The position numbers were made by a program, and so were the translations under genes. Source: Cohnella mopanensis (lineage in GTDB: Bacteria; Bacillota; Bacilli; Paenibacillales; Paenibacillaceae). From it: DNA of 64,000 bases. Shown here piece after piece: positions 1-8,820 of the stretch. The notes below the pieces were generated by a model, which searched no databases, was not told the DNA's origin, and worked only from the letters and a program-made list of their open reading frames with translations. Location: assembly GCF_022352055.1 (NCBI RefSeq), contig NZ_JAKRWM010000004.1, positions 496,001 to 560,000 of the forward strand, given 5' to 3'. Numbering within the stretch: position 1 is the stretch's first letter; every line of letters begins with the position of its first letter.

Positions 1-104
1 TCAAAGTGCCGGTGTTGATCGCCGAGGATCCGATGCATTGCGTTGTTAAAGGGACCGGAATCATGCTCGACCATCTTGACAAGATGACCCGTAAGCTGGG
101 TTAA
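1..104 (+). CDS. mbl: Rod-shape-determining actin-like protein, 3' end (Mbl/MreB family)
   Basis: Only the last 33 codons are present, read from base 3 to a TAA at 102-104; the gene starts outside the window. The peptide contains VLIAEDP and VKGTG, which match the C-terminal end of MreB/Mbl/MreBH proteins (nucleotide-binding subdomain). These proteins form membrane-associated filaments that direct lateral wall synthesis. Choosing Mbl over MreB is inference from synteny: in Bacillus mbl directly precedes flhO-flhP, the same pair that follows here after 26 bases. Confidence 0.8.
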   Translation, partial: KVPVLIAEDPMHCVVKGTGIMLDHLDKMTRKLG

Positions 105-130
105 CCAGTGCAAACTAGGAGGATGGCTCC

Positions 131-997
131 ATGTTAAGAGGTTTATACACAGCTGCATCGGGGATGTTGGCCCAACAGCGGCGTCACGATACGATTACGA
201 ACAATATTGCGAATCTGAATACGCCCGGTTTCAAAGGGAGTAATGCCGTTAGCCGCTCGTTTCCGGACATGCTGATCTCAGTCATGGGCGGGGCTAATCC
301 GCCTTCAGGAAACGTAGGTAAGCTCAGCACAGGTGTATTCGCTGAAGAAAATCTTCTCAGTATGGGCCAAGGAGATTTGAAAGAAACCTATCGCTTTCAG
401 GACTTAGCGTTAGTCTCCGATATTCTCGTAAACGGCGTCGCCTTCGATGAATCCGGTAAAAACGTGGACCAGAACGGTAATGTGACATATAAGCCTCAAG
501 CCTACTTCGCGGTAACTTCCGCTCAAGGCGAAGAGCTTTATACGAGAGATGGAAGTTTCAAAACCGCGCCTGACGGCAAGTTAATAACTTCTGACGGGTT
601 AGAAGTAACTGGCGCGAACGGGCAACCGATCGTTGTGGATGTGCCATGGGAGCAAATCACTGTAAGTGCAGATGGCAGACTTATAGACGCCATAACGCAC
701 TTGCCGCTGAACGGAGATCCGCAATTGCGGATTATGCGAGTGGACAATCCTAACTTCCTCTTACGCCAAGGGGATGGAAGGTTTCGTTATCAAGGAGATG
801 CCGCAGGCATTCGCCAAGTCGCAGTGGGAGATCGCGTAGAAGTCCGTCAAGGTTACCTTGAGCGTTCCAATGTCGATGCTGCCCAGTCGTCTATTGACCT
901 GATGGCGGCGCTTCGTGCGTATGAAGCCAACCAAAAAGTCATTCAAACGTATGATCGCAGCTTGGATAAGGCCGTTAACGAGATTGGACGGGTATAA
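131..997 (+). CDS. flhO: Flagellar hook-basal body protein FlhO (FlgF/FlgG family)
   Basis: A 288-aa distal-rod type protein of the FlgE/F/G superfamily. The N-terminus MLRGLYTAASGM followed by NNIANLNTPGFK is the hallmark rod/hook motif that forms the coiled-coil core of the axial structure. The C-terminus (SNVDAAQSSIDLMAALRAYEANQKVIQ) is the matching second half of that helical core. No signal peptide is expected because these proteins leave through the flagellar type III apparatus. The start is well set by AGGAGG at 119-124. It lies 26 bases after mbl and 26 bases before its paralogue, as in the Bacillus mbl-flhO-flhP arrangement. Confidence 0.93.
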   Translation: MLRGLYTAASGMLAQQRRHDTITNNIANLNTPGFKGSNAVSRSFPDMLISVMGGANPPSGNVGKLSTGVFAEENLLSMGQGDLKETYRFQDLALVSDILVNGVAFDESGKNVDQNGNVTYKPQAYFAVTSAQGEELYTRDGSFKTAPDGKLITSDGLEVTGANGQPIVVDVPWEQITVSADGRLIDAITHLPLNGDPQLRIMRVDNPNFLLRQGDGRFRYQGDAAGIRQVAVGDRVEVRQGYLERSNVDAAQSSIDLMAALRAYEANQKVIQTYDRSLDKAVNEIGRV

Positions 998-1023
998 TAC
1001 ACGCCATAAGGAGGAACTCCTAA

Positions 1024-1866
1024 GTGAATAACTCGATGATCACCGCGTCTGTCTCCATGGGCGCCCTTCAGCAGAAGTTGGATATCCTTGCTGATAACTT
1101 TGCCAACTCTAATACGGTTGGTTATAAACGTAAATCTGCCGTATTCGAAGATATATTGACAAGCCTTAATCCCCATGTGGAAGACTTCAACCAACCGGGG
1201 AGACGGACTCCACTAGGATTTACTCAAGGTTGGGGAACGAGACTAACTTCCATTCAGACGGATATGTCGCAAGGCGTGCTGCAAGAGACCGGGAATATGA
1301 CTGACGTAGCGATCGAAGGAAACGGATTGTTCGAGGTTCGTACGGATGGCAATCTGAACGGGCCCCGCACGTTTACTCGACAAGGCCCCTTTCAACTGAC
1401 TCCGACATTAAACGGTGATCGAATTCTCGTAACGAACTCGGGGCAACAAGTCATTGGGGATACGGGTAACGGGGATGATTTCATTCATGTGCCGGCGGGT
1501 TACGAGCTTTCCATCGGAGCGGATGGAACATTGACTGCAGTAGGAAGCGGGGATAATCCTCCGCTAAATCTGGGGAGACTGAAATTGGTGCAAGTGACCA
1601 ATCCAGAACTGCTGCGAGCCGTTGCGGATAATCTGTTTGGAATTCCGGAGAACATTAACCCTGATGAGGTTGTTCGTGATGTTACGTTACTTGCTAACGG
1701 TGAGTCCAGCGTTGCCGTTCGCCAAGGCTTCGTAGAGCAATCCAATGTGAATATAGCGGATGAAATGACCGATTTGATGATCGTGCAACGAGCTTATCAA
1801 TTGAGCGCAAGAGCTCTTTCCTCCAGTGAGCAAATGATGGGGATGGCGAATAACTTGCGTGGATAA
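1024..1866 (+). CDS. flhP: Flagellar hook-basal body protein FlhP (FlgG family)
   Basis: A 280-aa paralogue of the preceding gene. It starts with GTG, preceded by AAGGAGG at about 1009-1015. Residues near 18-35 (LADNFANSNTVGYKRK) are a variant of the ANxNTxGFK rod motif, and the C-terminus QSNVNIADEMTDLMIVQRAY is the conserved terminal helix. The central part carries a GNGLFEV stretch typical of FlgG. It is predicted to form distal rod in the basal body. FlhO and FlhP are probably co-transcribed with mbl, linking flagellar assembly to a cell-shape gene cluster. Confidence 0.93.
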   Translation: MNNSMITASVSMGALQQKLDILADNFANSNTVGYKRKSAVFEDILTSLNPHVEDFNQPGRRTPLGFTQGWGTRLTSIQTDMSQGVLQETGNMTDVAIEGNGLFEVRTDGNLNGPRTFTRQGPFQLTPTLNGDRILVTNSGQQVIGDTGNGDDFIHVPAGYELSIGADGTLTAVGSGDNPPLNLGRLKLVQVTNPELLRAVADNLFGIPENINPDEVVRDVTLLANGESSVAVRQGFVEQSNVNIADEMTDLMIVQRAYQLSARALSSSEQMMGMANNLRG

Positions 1867-1929
1867 TCTTAAACGGACTAAGGCGAAAACAAGTCCGCGA
1901 CGTTGTGCGCTGAAGGAGACGAAATCTTC

Positions 1930-2163
1930 ATGGCTGCACCAACCCGTTCAAATGAACAAGGCAAAAGATCCTCAGGAAGGGTTATTGCCCGGATAATTTG
2001 GATGAGTATTAAATTGTTGATTATTCCTATTCTATGCATTATGGCTTTAATCGTTGGGCTGGTGGTGGGATACACCGTATTAGGGGACAAGCCCCTGTCG
2101 GACGTGTTCGATTCCAGCACGTGGAAGCATATGTATGATCTCGTGTTCGCGGAGGGCGGCTGA
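1930..2163 (+). CDS. epuA: EpuA-family small membrane protein (annotated as RNA polymerase beta-associated)
   Basis: A 77-aa protein with a basic N-terminus (about 25 residues rich in R, K and S), one strong transmembrane segment (about residues 27-50, LIIPILCIMALIVGLVVGY) and a short acidic extracytoplasmic tail ending DLVFAEGG. An upstream in-frame TTG at 1903 would add nine residues, but AAGGAG at 1913-1918 places the start at the ATG used here. The small EpuA family is often labelled DNA-directed RNA polymerase subunit beta because it occurs near or fused to such genes; its real role is unclear. A terminator follows directly, so it ends the mbl-flhO-flhP unit. Confidence 0.75.
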   Translation: MAAPTRSNEQGKRSSGRVIARIIWMSIKLLIIPILCIMALIVGLVVGYTVLGDKPLSDVFDSSTWKHMYDLVFAEGG

Positions 2164-2194
2164 AGCCTGGCCTGCGCCTTGCAACCGGGACGGC

Positions 2195-2226
2195 AACTCC
2201 CCGGCTTCTGCTCGGGGAGTTTTCAT
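2195..2226 (+). terminator. Rho-independent terminator after epuA
   Basis: A 9-bp perfect stem AACTCCCCG / CGGGGAGTT with a 9-base loop, followed by TTTCATTT. It sits 31 bases past the epuA stop and closes the mbl-flhO-flhP-epuA unit. Confidence 0.8.
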
Positions 2227-2284
2227 TTGTAGAGGCGAGCGTTATAATAATTGGGAACTTTAGAGAGATGGGGGAAGTGCGGGA

Positions 2285-2794
2285 ATGAATATACCCAATA
2301 TGCTTACGATGTCCCGGTTTGTGCTGATCCCCTTATTTTTGATTTTATATTTTAACGATCAATCTATTGCAGCGCTCTGTATCTTATTGGTGGCAGGATG
2401 CACCGATTTTCTAGACGGATACATTGCTCGTCGAAGCGGACAAGTCACCGTCACGGGGAGTATGTTAGATCCGCTTGCGGATAAGCTCATGATGTTATCC
2501 GTCATTCTAGCGCTTCTAATTAAAAACGTAATCCCATTGGCTGCATTTGTCGTCATGGCTTTCCGAGAGCTGGTTATGATAATAGGATCAGCGATTTATC
2601 ATTTCCGTGGTTTAAAAACGGTACCTGCCAACATGTTCGGGAAAGCGACAACTGTCATCTATTATGCTGCAATTGTGTTAATGTTCTTGGAACTGCCAGG
2701 CGGAGTGCCCGTATTATGGTGTGGAATTGCTTTATCTTTTGTGACATCGATTATTTATTTCATGAAATTCAAGAGTTTGAATAGGGTATCCTAA
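2285..2794 (+). CDS. CDP-alcohol phosphatidyltransferase family protein (PgsA-like)
   Basis: A 169-aa polytopic membrane enzyme. It contains the diagnostic CDP-alcohol motif D-G-x2-A-R-x8-G-x3-D-x3-D, seen as DGYIARRSG then GSMLDPLAD at about residues 42-65; its aspartates bind the metal and CDP. The N-terminus NIPNMLTMSRFVLIPLF is typical of phosphatidylglycerophosphate synthases. It probably transfers a phosphatidyl group from CDP-diacylglycerol to glycerol-3-phosphate or a related alcohol in the inner membrane. Bacilli usually carry their main pgsA near recA, so this may be a second paralogue with a different acceptor; that part is inference. The ribosome-binding site (GGGGGAA at about 2271) is only fair. 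Confidence 0.85.
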   Translation: MNIPNMLTMSRFVLIPLFLILYFNDQSIAALCILLVAGCTDFLDGYIARRSGQVTVTGSMLDPLADKLMMLSVILALLIKNVIPLAAFVVMAFRELVMIIGSAIYHFRGLKTVPANMFGKATTVIYYAAIVLMFLELPGGVPVLWCGIALSFVTSIIYFMKFKSLNRVS

Positions 2795-2811
2795 CGGGTA
2801 AGCTCCACAAA

Positions 2812-2855
2812 AGAGCCCGCCGCCGGCTGGAGAACGGCGGGCGGCGGCAAGCTCT
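2812..2855 (+). terminator. Strong GC-rich hairpin, possible terminator
   Basis: Nested complementarity: outer AGAGC (2812-2816) with GCTCT (2851-2855), and inner GCCCGCCG (2815-2822) with CGGCGGGC (2835-2842). No real U-run follows (CTCTTATATC), so termination is uncertain. It lies between two + strand genes and could instead be a processing or pause hairpin. Confidence 0.45.
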
Positions 2856-2962
2856 CTTATATCAACCTTCGCGACTGCAGCTCGCCTCAGGGATGGTTGT
2901 ATTATTTACCGCTCCGGAGTCGCTTATTCGCGACCGGAGAACAAGATCAGGAGGAATTAATT

Positions 2963-3397
2963 ATGTTGGATATCGTACAAATTCAGGAATTGATCCCGCA
3001 CCGCCCCCCATTTTTGCTGGTCGACCGTATTTTAGAGCTGGAACCGGGTAAACGGGCGGTAGGCCTTAAGAACGTTACAATGAACGAGCCCTATTTTGTT
3101 GGGCATTTTCCTGGATACCCGGTCATGCCCGGGGTACTGATCGTTGAGGCGCTTGCTCAAGTTGGAACAGTAGCCATGTTGGCGCTAGAAGAAAACAAAG
3201 GTAAACTCGGTTTCTTCGCGGGTATTGATGAATTCAGATTCCGCGGTCAAGTGAAGCCGGGAGATACTCTCATTTTGGAGTTGGAAGTGACCCGTCTAAA
3301 AGGTCCAATCGGCAAAGGTCGGGGAACGGCTCGCGTGGGCGATGTGATCGTAGCGGAAGGCGAGCTCATGTTTGCTCTGTCGGATCCAAATAAATAA
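2963..3397 (+). CDS. fabZ: 3-hydroxyacyl-ACP dehydratase FabZ
   Basis: A 144-aa hot-dog-fold dehydratase that removes water from (3R)-hydroxyacyl-ACP in type II fatty-acid elongation. [13 protein letters not shown] contains the catalytic histidine (His48), and VEALAQ carries the catalytic glutamate (Glu62). The length is normal for FabZ. An upstream in-frame start at 2897 is possible, but AGGAGG at 2949-2954 and family length both favour the ATG at 2963. In B. subtilis fabZ also lies just downstream of the mbl-flhO-flhP region, so the neighbourhood is conserved. Confidence 0.96.
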   Translation: MLDIVQIQELIPHRPPFLLVDRILELEPGKRAVGLKNVTMNEPYFVGHFPGYPVMPGVLIVEALAQVGTVAMLALEENKGKLGFFAGIDEFRFRGQVKPGDTLILELEVTRLKGPIGKGRGTARVGDVIVAEGELMFALSDPNK

Positions 3398-3425
3398 AGA
3401 AAGAAAGAAAAGGGAGAGAAAAACC

Positions 3426-5129
3426 ATGTCCGCAAACCCACAGCATATTTACGAGGCTTGGCTGAAGGATCCCAACATAGATGCCCAGACGAAAGAGGAA
3501 TTGCGTGCAATCGAAGGGCAAGCCGGAGAGATCGAGGATCGCTTCTATCGCGATCTTGAGTTCGGTACCGGAGGGCTCCGCGGAGTGATGGGCGCAGGTA
3601 CCAATCGAATGAACCGTTATGTCATCGGCAAAGCCACTCAGGGCTTTGCTAACTTCTTGTTGGGGCAATCTTCTACCCCGTCCGTTGTCATCGCGCATGA
3701 TTCGCGCAACAACTCGGATGTCTTTTCGCTAGAGGCCGCATGCGTACTTGCGGCGAATGGCATACGCACATACTTATTCCGTTCCTTGCGGCCGACGCCG
3801 CAGCTTTCGTTCGCGGTTCGCGATCAGAAAGCGACGGGAGGAATCGTCGTGACCGCTAGTCACAACCCTCCGGAGTATAATGGGTATAAAGTGTATGGGG
3901 CTGACGGCGGACAATTGGTTCCCCATCAGGCTGAACAAGTCATCAATCATATTCGTCTTATCGATTCCTTCGATCAAGTGAAAAGACTGACGCAGGCGGA
4001 AGCGGAAAAGAAGGGTCTTCTTATCTGGTTAGGGGACGAGGATGATCAGCGTTTCGTCGATGTCGTCGCGTCTCAGATCGTTCAGCCAGAGTTCATCAAG
4101 AATGGCGCGGGCGACGCTTTGAAGGTCGTATTCACTCCGCTCCACGGGGCGGGCAATGTGCCTATTCAGCAGGTTCTTAAGCAGGCAGGTTTCTCGAACG
4201 TAAGCGTGGTTCGTGAGCAGGAATTGCCAAACGGACAGTTCCCGACCGTCAAATCTCCTAATCCGGAAGAGCAGGAAGCTTTCACGCTGGCGATCAAGCT
4301 AGCGAACGAAGTCGGAGCGGATATCATTGTAGGCACGGATCCCGATTGCGATCGTATGGGTGCTGTCGTGAAAAATGACAATGGCGAGTATGTTGTCTTG
4401 ACCGGTAACCAATCCGGCGCTTTGATGATCAACTACGTACTATCGAATCTACAAACTCAGGGCAAGCTACCAAAGAATGGGGCAGTCATCAAGACGATCG
4501 TAACAAGCGAGATGGGAGCGGATATCGCCACATCTTATGGTTGCGAGGTATTCAGTACGCTCACGGGCTTCAAATATATCGGAGAACTAATGTCGCAATT
4601 CGAAGCTTCAGGCTCTCATACGTTCCTATTCGGATACGAAGAAAGCTACGGCTACTTAACCGGTACATATGCGCGCGATAAAGATGCGGTCGTCGCCTCG
4701 ATGTTGATCTGTGAAGCGGCGGCGTATTATAAGGCTCAAGGAAAAACCTTATATGAAGCATTGCTTGAATTGTACGATAAACACGGCACTTATTTGGAAA
4801 GGCTGGAGTCTCGTACTCTTAAAGGAAAGAACGGCGTCGAGCAGATCGGCGCGATCATGAACGATTGGCGCGTGAACCCGCCCGAGGAGATCGCAGGCGT
4901 TGCCGTGACTAAGGTGTTGGATTATGGTAAAGGGCTAGATGGTCTGCCTGTGGAAAACGTACTTAAGTTCCTGCTCGCGGACGGCTCATGGTTCTGCCTT
5001 CGTCCTTCAGGCACGGAACCGAAGATTAAAGTTTATTTTGCGGTATGTGGTACAGGGTTAGATGGAGCGACTGCTTCCTTAAAGCAGCTCGCTGAAGCAG
5101 TCATGGTCCGGGTTGATTCTCTGGCATAG
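3426..5129 (+). CDS. pgcA: Alpha-phosphoglucomutase/phosphomannomutase PgcA
   Basis: A 567-aa alpha-D-phosphohexomutase that interconverts glucose-6-P and glucose-1-P (or the mannose equivalents) to feed nucleotide-sugar and wall polymer synthesis. Signatures are TASHNPPEYNGYKVY (phosphoserine Ser145), GTDPDCDRMG (Mg2+ loop), GYEESYGY (sugar-binding loop) and RPSGTEPKIKVY (phosphate-binding loop). GGLRG at about residues 49-53 is typical of the N-terminus. The start is the ATG with GGGAGAG ten bases upstream, not the in-frame start at 3372 that would overlap fabZ. Its position upstream of csaB, tagA and tagO fits precursor supply for surface glycans. Confidence 0.93.
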   Translation: MSANPQHIYEAWLKDPNIDAQTKEELRAIEGQAGEIEDRFYRDLEFGTGGLRGVMGAGTNRMNRYVIGKATQGFANFLLGQSSTPSVVIAHDSRNNSDVFSLEAACVLAANGIRTYLFRSLRPTPQLSFAVRDQKATGGIVVTASHNPPEYNGYKVYGADGGQLVPHQAEQVINHIRLIDSFDQVKRLTQAEAEKKGLLIWLGDEDDQRFVDVVASQIVQPEFIKNGAGDALKVVFTPLHGAGNVPIQQVLKQAGFSNVSVVREQELPNGQFPTVKSPNPEEQEAFTLAIKLANEVGADIIVGTDPDCDRMGAVVKNDNGEYVVLTGNQSGALMINYVLSNLQTQGKLPKNGAVIKTIVTSEMGADIATSYGCEVFSTLTGFKYIGELMSQFEASGSHTFLFGYEESYGYLTGTYARDKDAVVASMLICEAAAYYKAQGKTLYEALLELYDKHGTYLERLESRTLKGKNGVEQIGAIMNDWRVNPPEEIAGVAVTKVLDYGKGLDGLPVENVLKFLLADGSWFCLRPSGTEPKIKVYFAVCGTGLDGATASLKQLAEAVMVRVDSLA

Positions 5130-5151
5130 ATGAAATAAAGGAGTGACCGTT

Positions 5152-7197
5152 GTGCCTCAGTGGTTGAATACATGGAATTCAAGATTGGCGAAATGGCTAT
5201 GGTGGGTTGTATTGCTAGGAGTGTTGGCAGCATTGCCGGTCATGTACGCTAGGGTACAGACAGAAACCTCAGCGAACGAAGTCGCTATCGTGATGGATTA
5301 TCGCGATTTGTTACAAGTGGGGAATACGCAAGCGAATCCGCAGGCTTTCGTACAGGAGCAACTAAAGCTCTTGAAGGATGCTGGCGTTAATGGAATGGCC
5401 GTATTCGAAAGTACGTTGGAGGAGCTCGCTTGGGCGGGCGAGATCAACGTATATAATGCCACTCAGGCGGCTTTGCTTGAGGACCGTGTTTCTCCTCCTG
5501 AAGATAACGGCACATACGTGATCTTCAATAAACCGGAGCACGAGCAAGTGTTGCGTCCAATCATTGAATGGGCATTCCGCCATCATGGGGCTGATGTAAC
5601 GAATTGGACGATCAAAGACCATTCGGGTTTGCGGTTGAACATGGGGTATGACGACGCATATATCCATGCGATGCAACCGAATCCGATTGCTATGAAGATG
5701 CTTAAGGATGAAGGTTTTATGATTGTGCCCCGTCTGTCGGATCGGTTTGTGCCGTTCGATCCGGTTGAAGTGGACAAGTGGCTACAATCGTTCCAAGAGC
5801 TCGGAGTTACAAGAGTTATATTCGATGGGGAAGCCGTAACCGGATTCGGGAAAGGAATCAAGTTCGGCGGGGTTCAACGATTCGCGAGCGAACTTAAAAA
5901 GCATAACATCGGAGTAGGGATCTTCGAGAACTTGAAAGTGCCGCAAAAAGGGATGTCCAAGCTGGCCAATCTTCTGGGCTATAATGCAATCCGAGCGCAC
6001 TCCGTCTCGGAAGGCGAGATGACCGTGATCAAAAATCCGGTATTGGAAGATCGACTCGTCCTGGCGGTGAAAGACCGCAATATTCGCTTGCTCTATTTGA
6101 ACGCGATAGCGGTTAGAGACTCGATCAAAGGTCAAGTATCGCATCCGCTTGGCAATATCGTCGACGTGTTGCAGGGCGATGAGGATTCAGTAGGCGTCGT
6201 TAAGCAGTTGCACGATTTCGGATTCGAAGTCGGACAACCTAAAGCTTTCGTCGTGGAGAAGGCTCCTTCCGAAACGATTTTACGCGGAATTGCCGCTCTT
6301 GGAGCGATAGCGCTGATCGCGTTAGTTTTCGGATTGTTTATCCCTTCGCTGCTATTGCCTGCTCTCGTAATTGGTTCGATTGGCGGAGCGGGATTATACG
6401 TTCTGAGCTCTACTTTAATGGTGCAAGCTTTAGCGCTATTCGCAGCTATTGCCGCACCTACCGCTTCAGTCGTGCTACTCGTTAAACGTATTAGAGTGCT
6501 TAGGGAAAGCGCGGAGACGCAGCCAATCTCCGGCATACGGCGATTGGGCGGGGCAGTACTGCTCTTGGCTCGGACGACGATTTTGTCGCTTGCGGCGATT
6601 CCTTTTGTCGTAGCGCTTCTTAATCACATCTCGTACAGCTTGGTACTACAGCAATTCCGCGGCGTTAGCTTGTTGCACTTGGTGCCGATTGGATTGGTCG
6701 CGCTATATGTGTTCTTATATGGCAATGAGGATACTGTTGTGGGGAATGCCAAGAAAATATTGGCAATGCCGCTAACCGTGCTGTGGATTGTCGGCGTTGG
6801 CGCTCTCGGCGCTGTAGGTTATTACTATCTGTCCAGAACGGGTAATGGCGGACAAGTTACGGGGATCGAAATGCAGTTCCGTTCACTAATGGAAAACACG
6901 TTCGGCGTTCGTCCTCGTATTAAAGAGTTCATGTTTGGCCATCCGATATTTTTCGCGGGTATATTCCTAGCGCTTAGATATCGCTGGGCAATGGTGCTGC
7001 TTGTTGCGGGTACGATCGCGCAACTTTCTCTAGTAGATACTTTTGCGCATATTCATACGCCGTTGCTGCTGTCCGTAATCAGGATTTTCCTTGGCTTAGG
7101 AATTGGCGTCTTGATTGGCCTTGTTGTTATCGGCGTTTGGCAGATTGGCGAGAAACTTTGGGCGAAATGGATGAAGCACACGACTCCTGCGGCTTAA
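5152..7197 (+). CDS. DUF5693-type polytopic membrane protein linked to CsaB
   Basis: A 681-aa protein: one N-terminal membrane helix (about residues 15-33), a large soluble domain (about 40-370) with alternating beta/alpha character, then roughly nine hydrophobic segments to the C-terminus. It resembles the DUF5693 family, often found just upstream of csaB in Paenibacillaceae; the biochemical role is not established. The in-frame GTG at 5143 lies inside the ribosome-binding site AAAGGAG (5137-5143), so the GTG at 5152 is the better start. Context suggests a part in SCWP assembly, export or pyruvylation, perhaps comparable to the CsaA membrane partner of CsaB in Bacillus anthracis; this is inference only. 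Confidence 0.7.
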   Translation: MPQWLNTWNSRLAKWLWWVVLLGVLAALPVMYARVQTETSANEVAIVMDYRDLLQVGNTQANPQAFVQEQLKLLKDAGVNGMAVFESTLEELAWAGEINVYNATQAALLEDRVSPPEDNGTYVIFNKPEHEQVLRPIIEWAFRHHGADVTNWTIKDHSGLRLNMGYDDAYIHAMQPNPIAMKMLKDEGFMIVPRLSDRFVPFDPVEVDKWLQSFQELGVTRVIFDGEAVTGFGKGIKFGGVQRFASELKKHNIGVGIFENLKVPQKGMSKLANLLGYNAIRAHSVSEGEMTVIKNPVLEDRLVLAVKDRNIRLLYLNAIAVRDSIKGQVSHPLGNIVDVLQGDEDSVGVVKQLHDFGFEVGQPKAFVVEKAPSETILRGIAALGAIALIALVFGLFIPSLLLPALVIGSIGGAGLYVLSSTLMVQALALFAAIAAPTASVVLLVKRIRVLRESAETQPISGIRRLGGAVLLLARTTILSLAAIPFVVALLNHISYSLVLQQFRGVSLLHLVPIGLVALYVFLYGNEDTVVGNAKKILAMPLTVLWIVGVGALGAVGYYYLSRTGNGGQVTGIEMQFRSLMENTFGVRPRIKEFMFGHPIFFAGIFLALRYRWAMVLLVAGTIAQLSLVDTFAHIHTPLLLSVIRIFLGLGIGVLIGLVVIGVWQIGEKLWAKWMKHTTPAA

Positions 7198-7363
7198 GTT
7201 ATCCCGTCCGCTCAGTTTGTTAGTTATGATGATTAATAGGCATCCCCTTCGCTCTTGTTAGCGTGGGGGATGTAGTTCTAATTTGACGTTATCCCTTTGG
7301 CTCAGGAAGTAGGCTTCGAGGTGTAGATGAATACTCTTTTTTCGTTATCCCGTTCGTTCAGGA
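7198..7363 (+). repeat. Cluster of degenerate 20-bp repeats upstream of csaB (four copies, + orientation)
   Basis: Near-copies of GTTATCCCNTTCGCTCAGGA lie at 7198-7215, 7240-7254 (shortened), 7288-7307 and 7344-7363. Start-to-start spacing is 42, 48 and 56 bases. The first copy begins at the base after the stop of the upstream gene. The 7240 copy is embedded in a hairpin whose arms are 7241-7253 and 7257-7272. Two reverse-oriented copies lie on the other side of csaB. The spacers are unrelated. Confidence 0.7.
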
Positions 7364-7372
7364 ATGTCTGGG

Positions 7373-7411
7373 ATGACGAGAAAATCGTCATTCATTTATG
7401 AAATTTTTTTA
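7373..7411 (+). terminator. Weak terminator-like hairpin in the csaB upstream region
   Basis: The 7-bp stem ATGACGA (7373-7379) / TCGTCAT (7385-7391) is followed 12 bases later by a run of seven T. The rest of the 347-base gap (7412-7544) shows no clear promoter or other element; a GGGGCGAGG run near 7515 is too far from csaB to be its ribosome-binding site. Confidence 0.4.
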
Positions 7412-7544
7412 TTGTAGGAACGAGTCGAGCATGAAAGTGTTGATAGTGAGCTAATGAAGTCGATTGTAGGAGCGGGAAAAATGGAGCATCCTATAATGGA
7501 AAATGGTGCGATAGGGGCGAGGAAAAATCGGACAGCGCGCAGAA

Positions 7545-8687
7545 ATGAAGAACAAGAATAGTCGTACATCGTTCCGTTTGGTTTTGTCGGGGTATTACGG
7601 ATTTCGCAATAGCGGGGACGAGGCAGTGCTTAAAAGCATTCTAACGGCGCTAAAAGCGGAGGCTAACAATGCCGGAGTTGAAGTTGTGCCTATCGTTTTA
7701 TCGAGTGATCCCGAGTGGACTGCGAAACAATACGGAGTGGAATCCGTCCATCGGATGAAATTAGGCGAGATCAGACGGGCGCTTAAGAATAGCGATGGCT
7801 TAATTAGCGGCGGTGGCAGTTTGCTGCAGGATGCGACGGGACTGGGGTCCATTCCATATTATCTAGGAATTATGGCAATCGCGCGTTGGTGCGGTAAGCC
7901 AACCTTCGTATATGCGCAAGGAATCGGGCCGGTAAACCGGAAAATAATGCAACCTTTTATCGCGCGGGCATTCAAGCGAGCGGGGTACGTTTCCGTGAGG
8001 GATGAAGAATCGGCAACGTTGCTGCGTAGGTTTGGAGTGCCGCCGGCCAGCATTGACGTGGTGCCGGATCCGGTAATGGGGTTGCCGGCCGGAGACGGCG
8101 CCGGCGAAACAGCGAGCCACGCGATCGTCGGCTCGCAAGAGGTGGAATCGCCACCGGTGGTGGGCGTGTCCGTCAGGTTCTGGCGCAGCGACCGCACGGA
8201 CTTAGACCGCGTGGCTGCCGCGCTTGAAGCGCTGGCAGGACGGCATCGCGTCCGGCTGCGCTTCCTGCCGTTCTATCGCGGTGCGGACGAAGATGCGTCG
8301 CGCTACGTGATGGAACGGCTGGCGGGAGCCGGGGCTTCAGCGGAGCTGGCCCCGGCGCACGATGACCCGCAGCAGATGCTGCGGGAGGTCGGCAGATGCG
8401 CGCTGCTCATCGGGATGCGCCTGCATTCGCTCATCTATGCGGCGAATCAGAACGTTCCGCTTATGGGTTTGTCATACGACCCTAAGATCGATCAGTTTTT
8501 GCAGCGAATCGGGCAGCGTGCCATTGGCACGACAGACTCACTTGATCCGGATATTATGGCTTTGCAGGCGGCCGATATTTTGCGGGATCCTGGCCAATGG
8601 CACCAAGAAAGCGACGCTGCGATACAACGTCTTAAGCTGGAGGCAGCTAAGCCTGCGCAACAAATCGTGAGTTACATACGTACTTAA
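7545..8687 (+). CDS. csaB: Polysaccharide pyruvyl transferase CsaB
   Basis: A 380-aa enzyme of the polysaccharide pyruvyl transferase family. It adds a pyruvate ketal, from PEP, to ManNAc of the secondary cell-wall polymer, the ligand recognised by SLH domains. GYYGFRNSGDEAVL (residues 16-29) is the signature N-terminus, SGGGSLLQD follows near residue 88, and GMRLHSLIYAA marks the C-terminal GT-B half. Three SLH-domain proteins in this window are its logical clients. A loop near residues 180-205, rich in A, G, S and P, and the following stretch are much more GC-rich than the surroundings. The ribosome-binding site is poor, so translation may be weak or the start slightly misplaced. Confidence 0.93.
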   Translation: MKNKNSRTSFRLVLSGYYGFRNSGDEAVLKSILTALKAEANNAGVEVVPIVLSSDPEWTAKQYGVESVHRMKLGEIRRALKNSDGLISGGGSLLQDATGLGSIPYYLGIMAIARWCGKPTFVYAQGIGPVNRKIMQPFIARAFKRAGYVSVRDEESATLLRRFGVPPASIDVVPDPVMGLPAGDGAGETASHAIVGSQEVESPPVVGVSVRFWRSDRTDLDRVAAALEALAGRHRVRLRFLPFYRGADEDASRYVMERLAGAGASAELAPAHDDPQQMLREVGRCALLIGMRLHSLIYAANQNVPLMGLSYDPKIDQFLQRIGQRAIGTTDSLDPDIMALQAADILRDPGQWHQESDAAIQRLKLEAAKPAQQIVSYIRT

Positions 8688-8746
8688 TGTAGGCGATTTA
8701 AATTCAGCCTTCGACACCTTAAGGTCGAAAAAAAGAATTTTTTAAG

Positions 8747-8775
8747 TGTTAACCTATCGCAGTTGGCGTTATAAT
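8747..8775 (+). promoter_or_regulatory. Candidate sigma-A promoter for tagA
   Basis: TGTTAA (8747-8752), a 17-base spacer and TATAAT (8770-8775). It lies between csaB and tagA, about 155 bases ahead of the tagA start, and would produce a leader containing the two reverse repeat copies. Confidence 0.45.
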
Positions 8776-8820
8776 GGCAGATAATTCAGTCGTTTAATGA
8801 AAAAGCCTATGCTATGAGTG

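Noticed and set aside
8710-8736. Hairpin TTCGAC/GTCGAA after csaB as terminator
   Set aside because: The stem is followed by A rather than T on the + strand, so it does not look like a + strand terminator; no - strand gene needs one.
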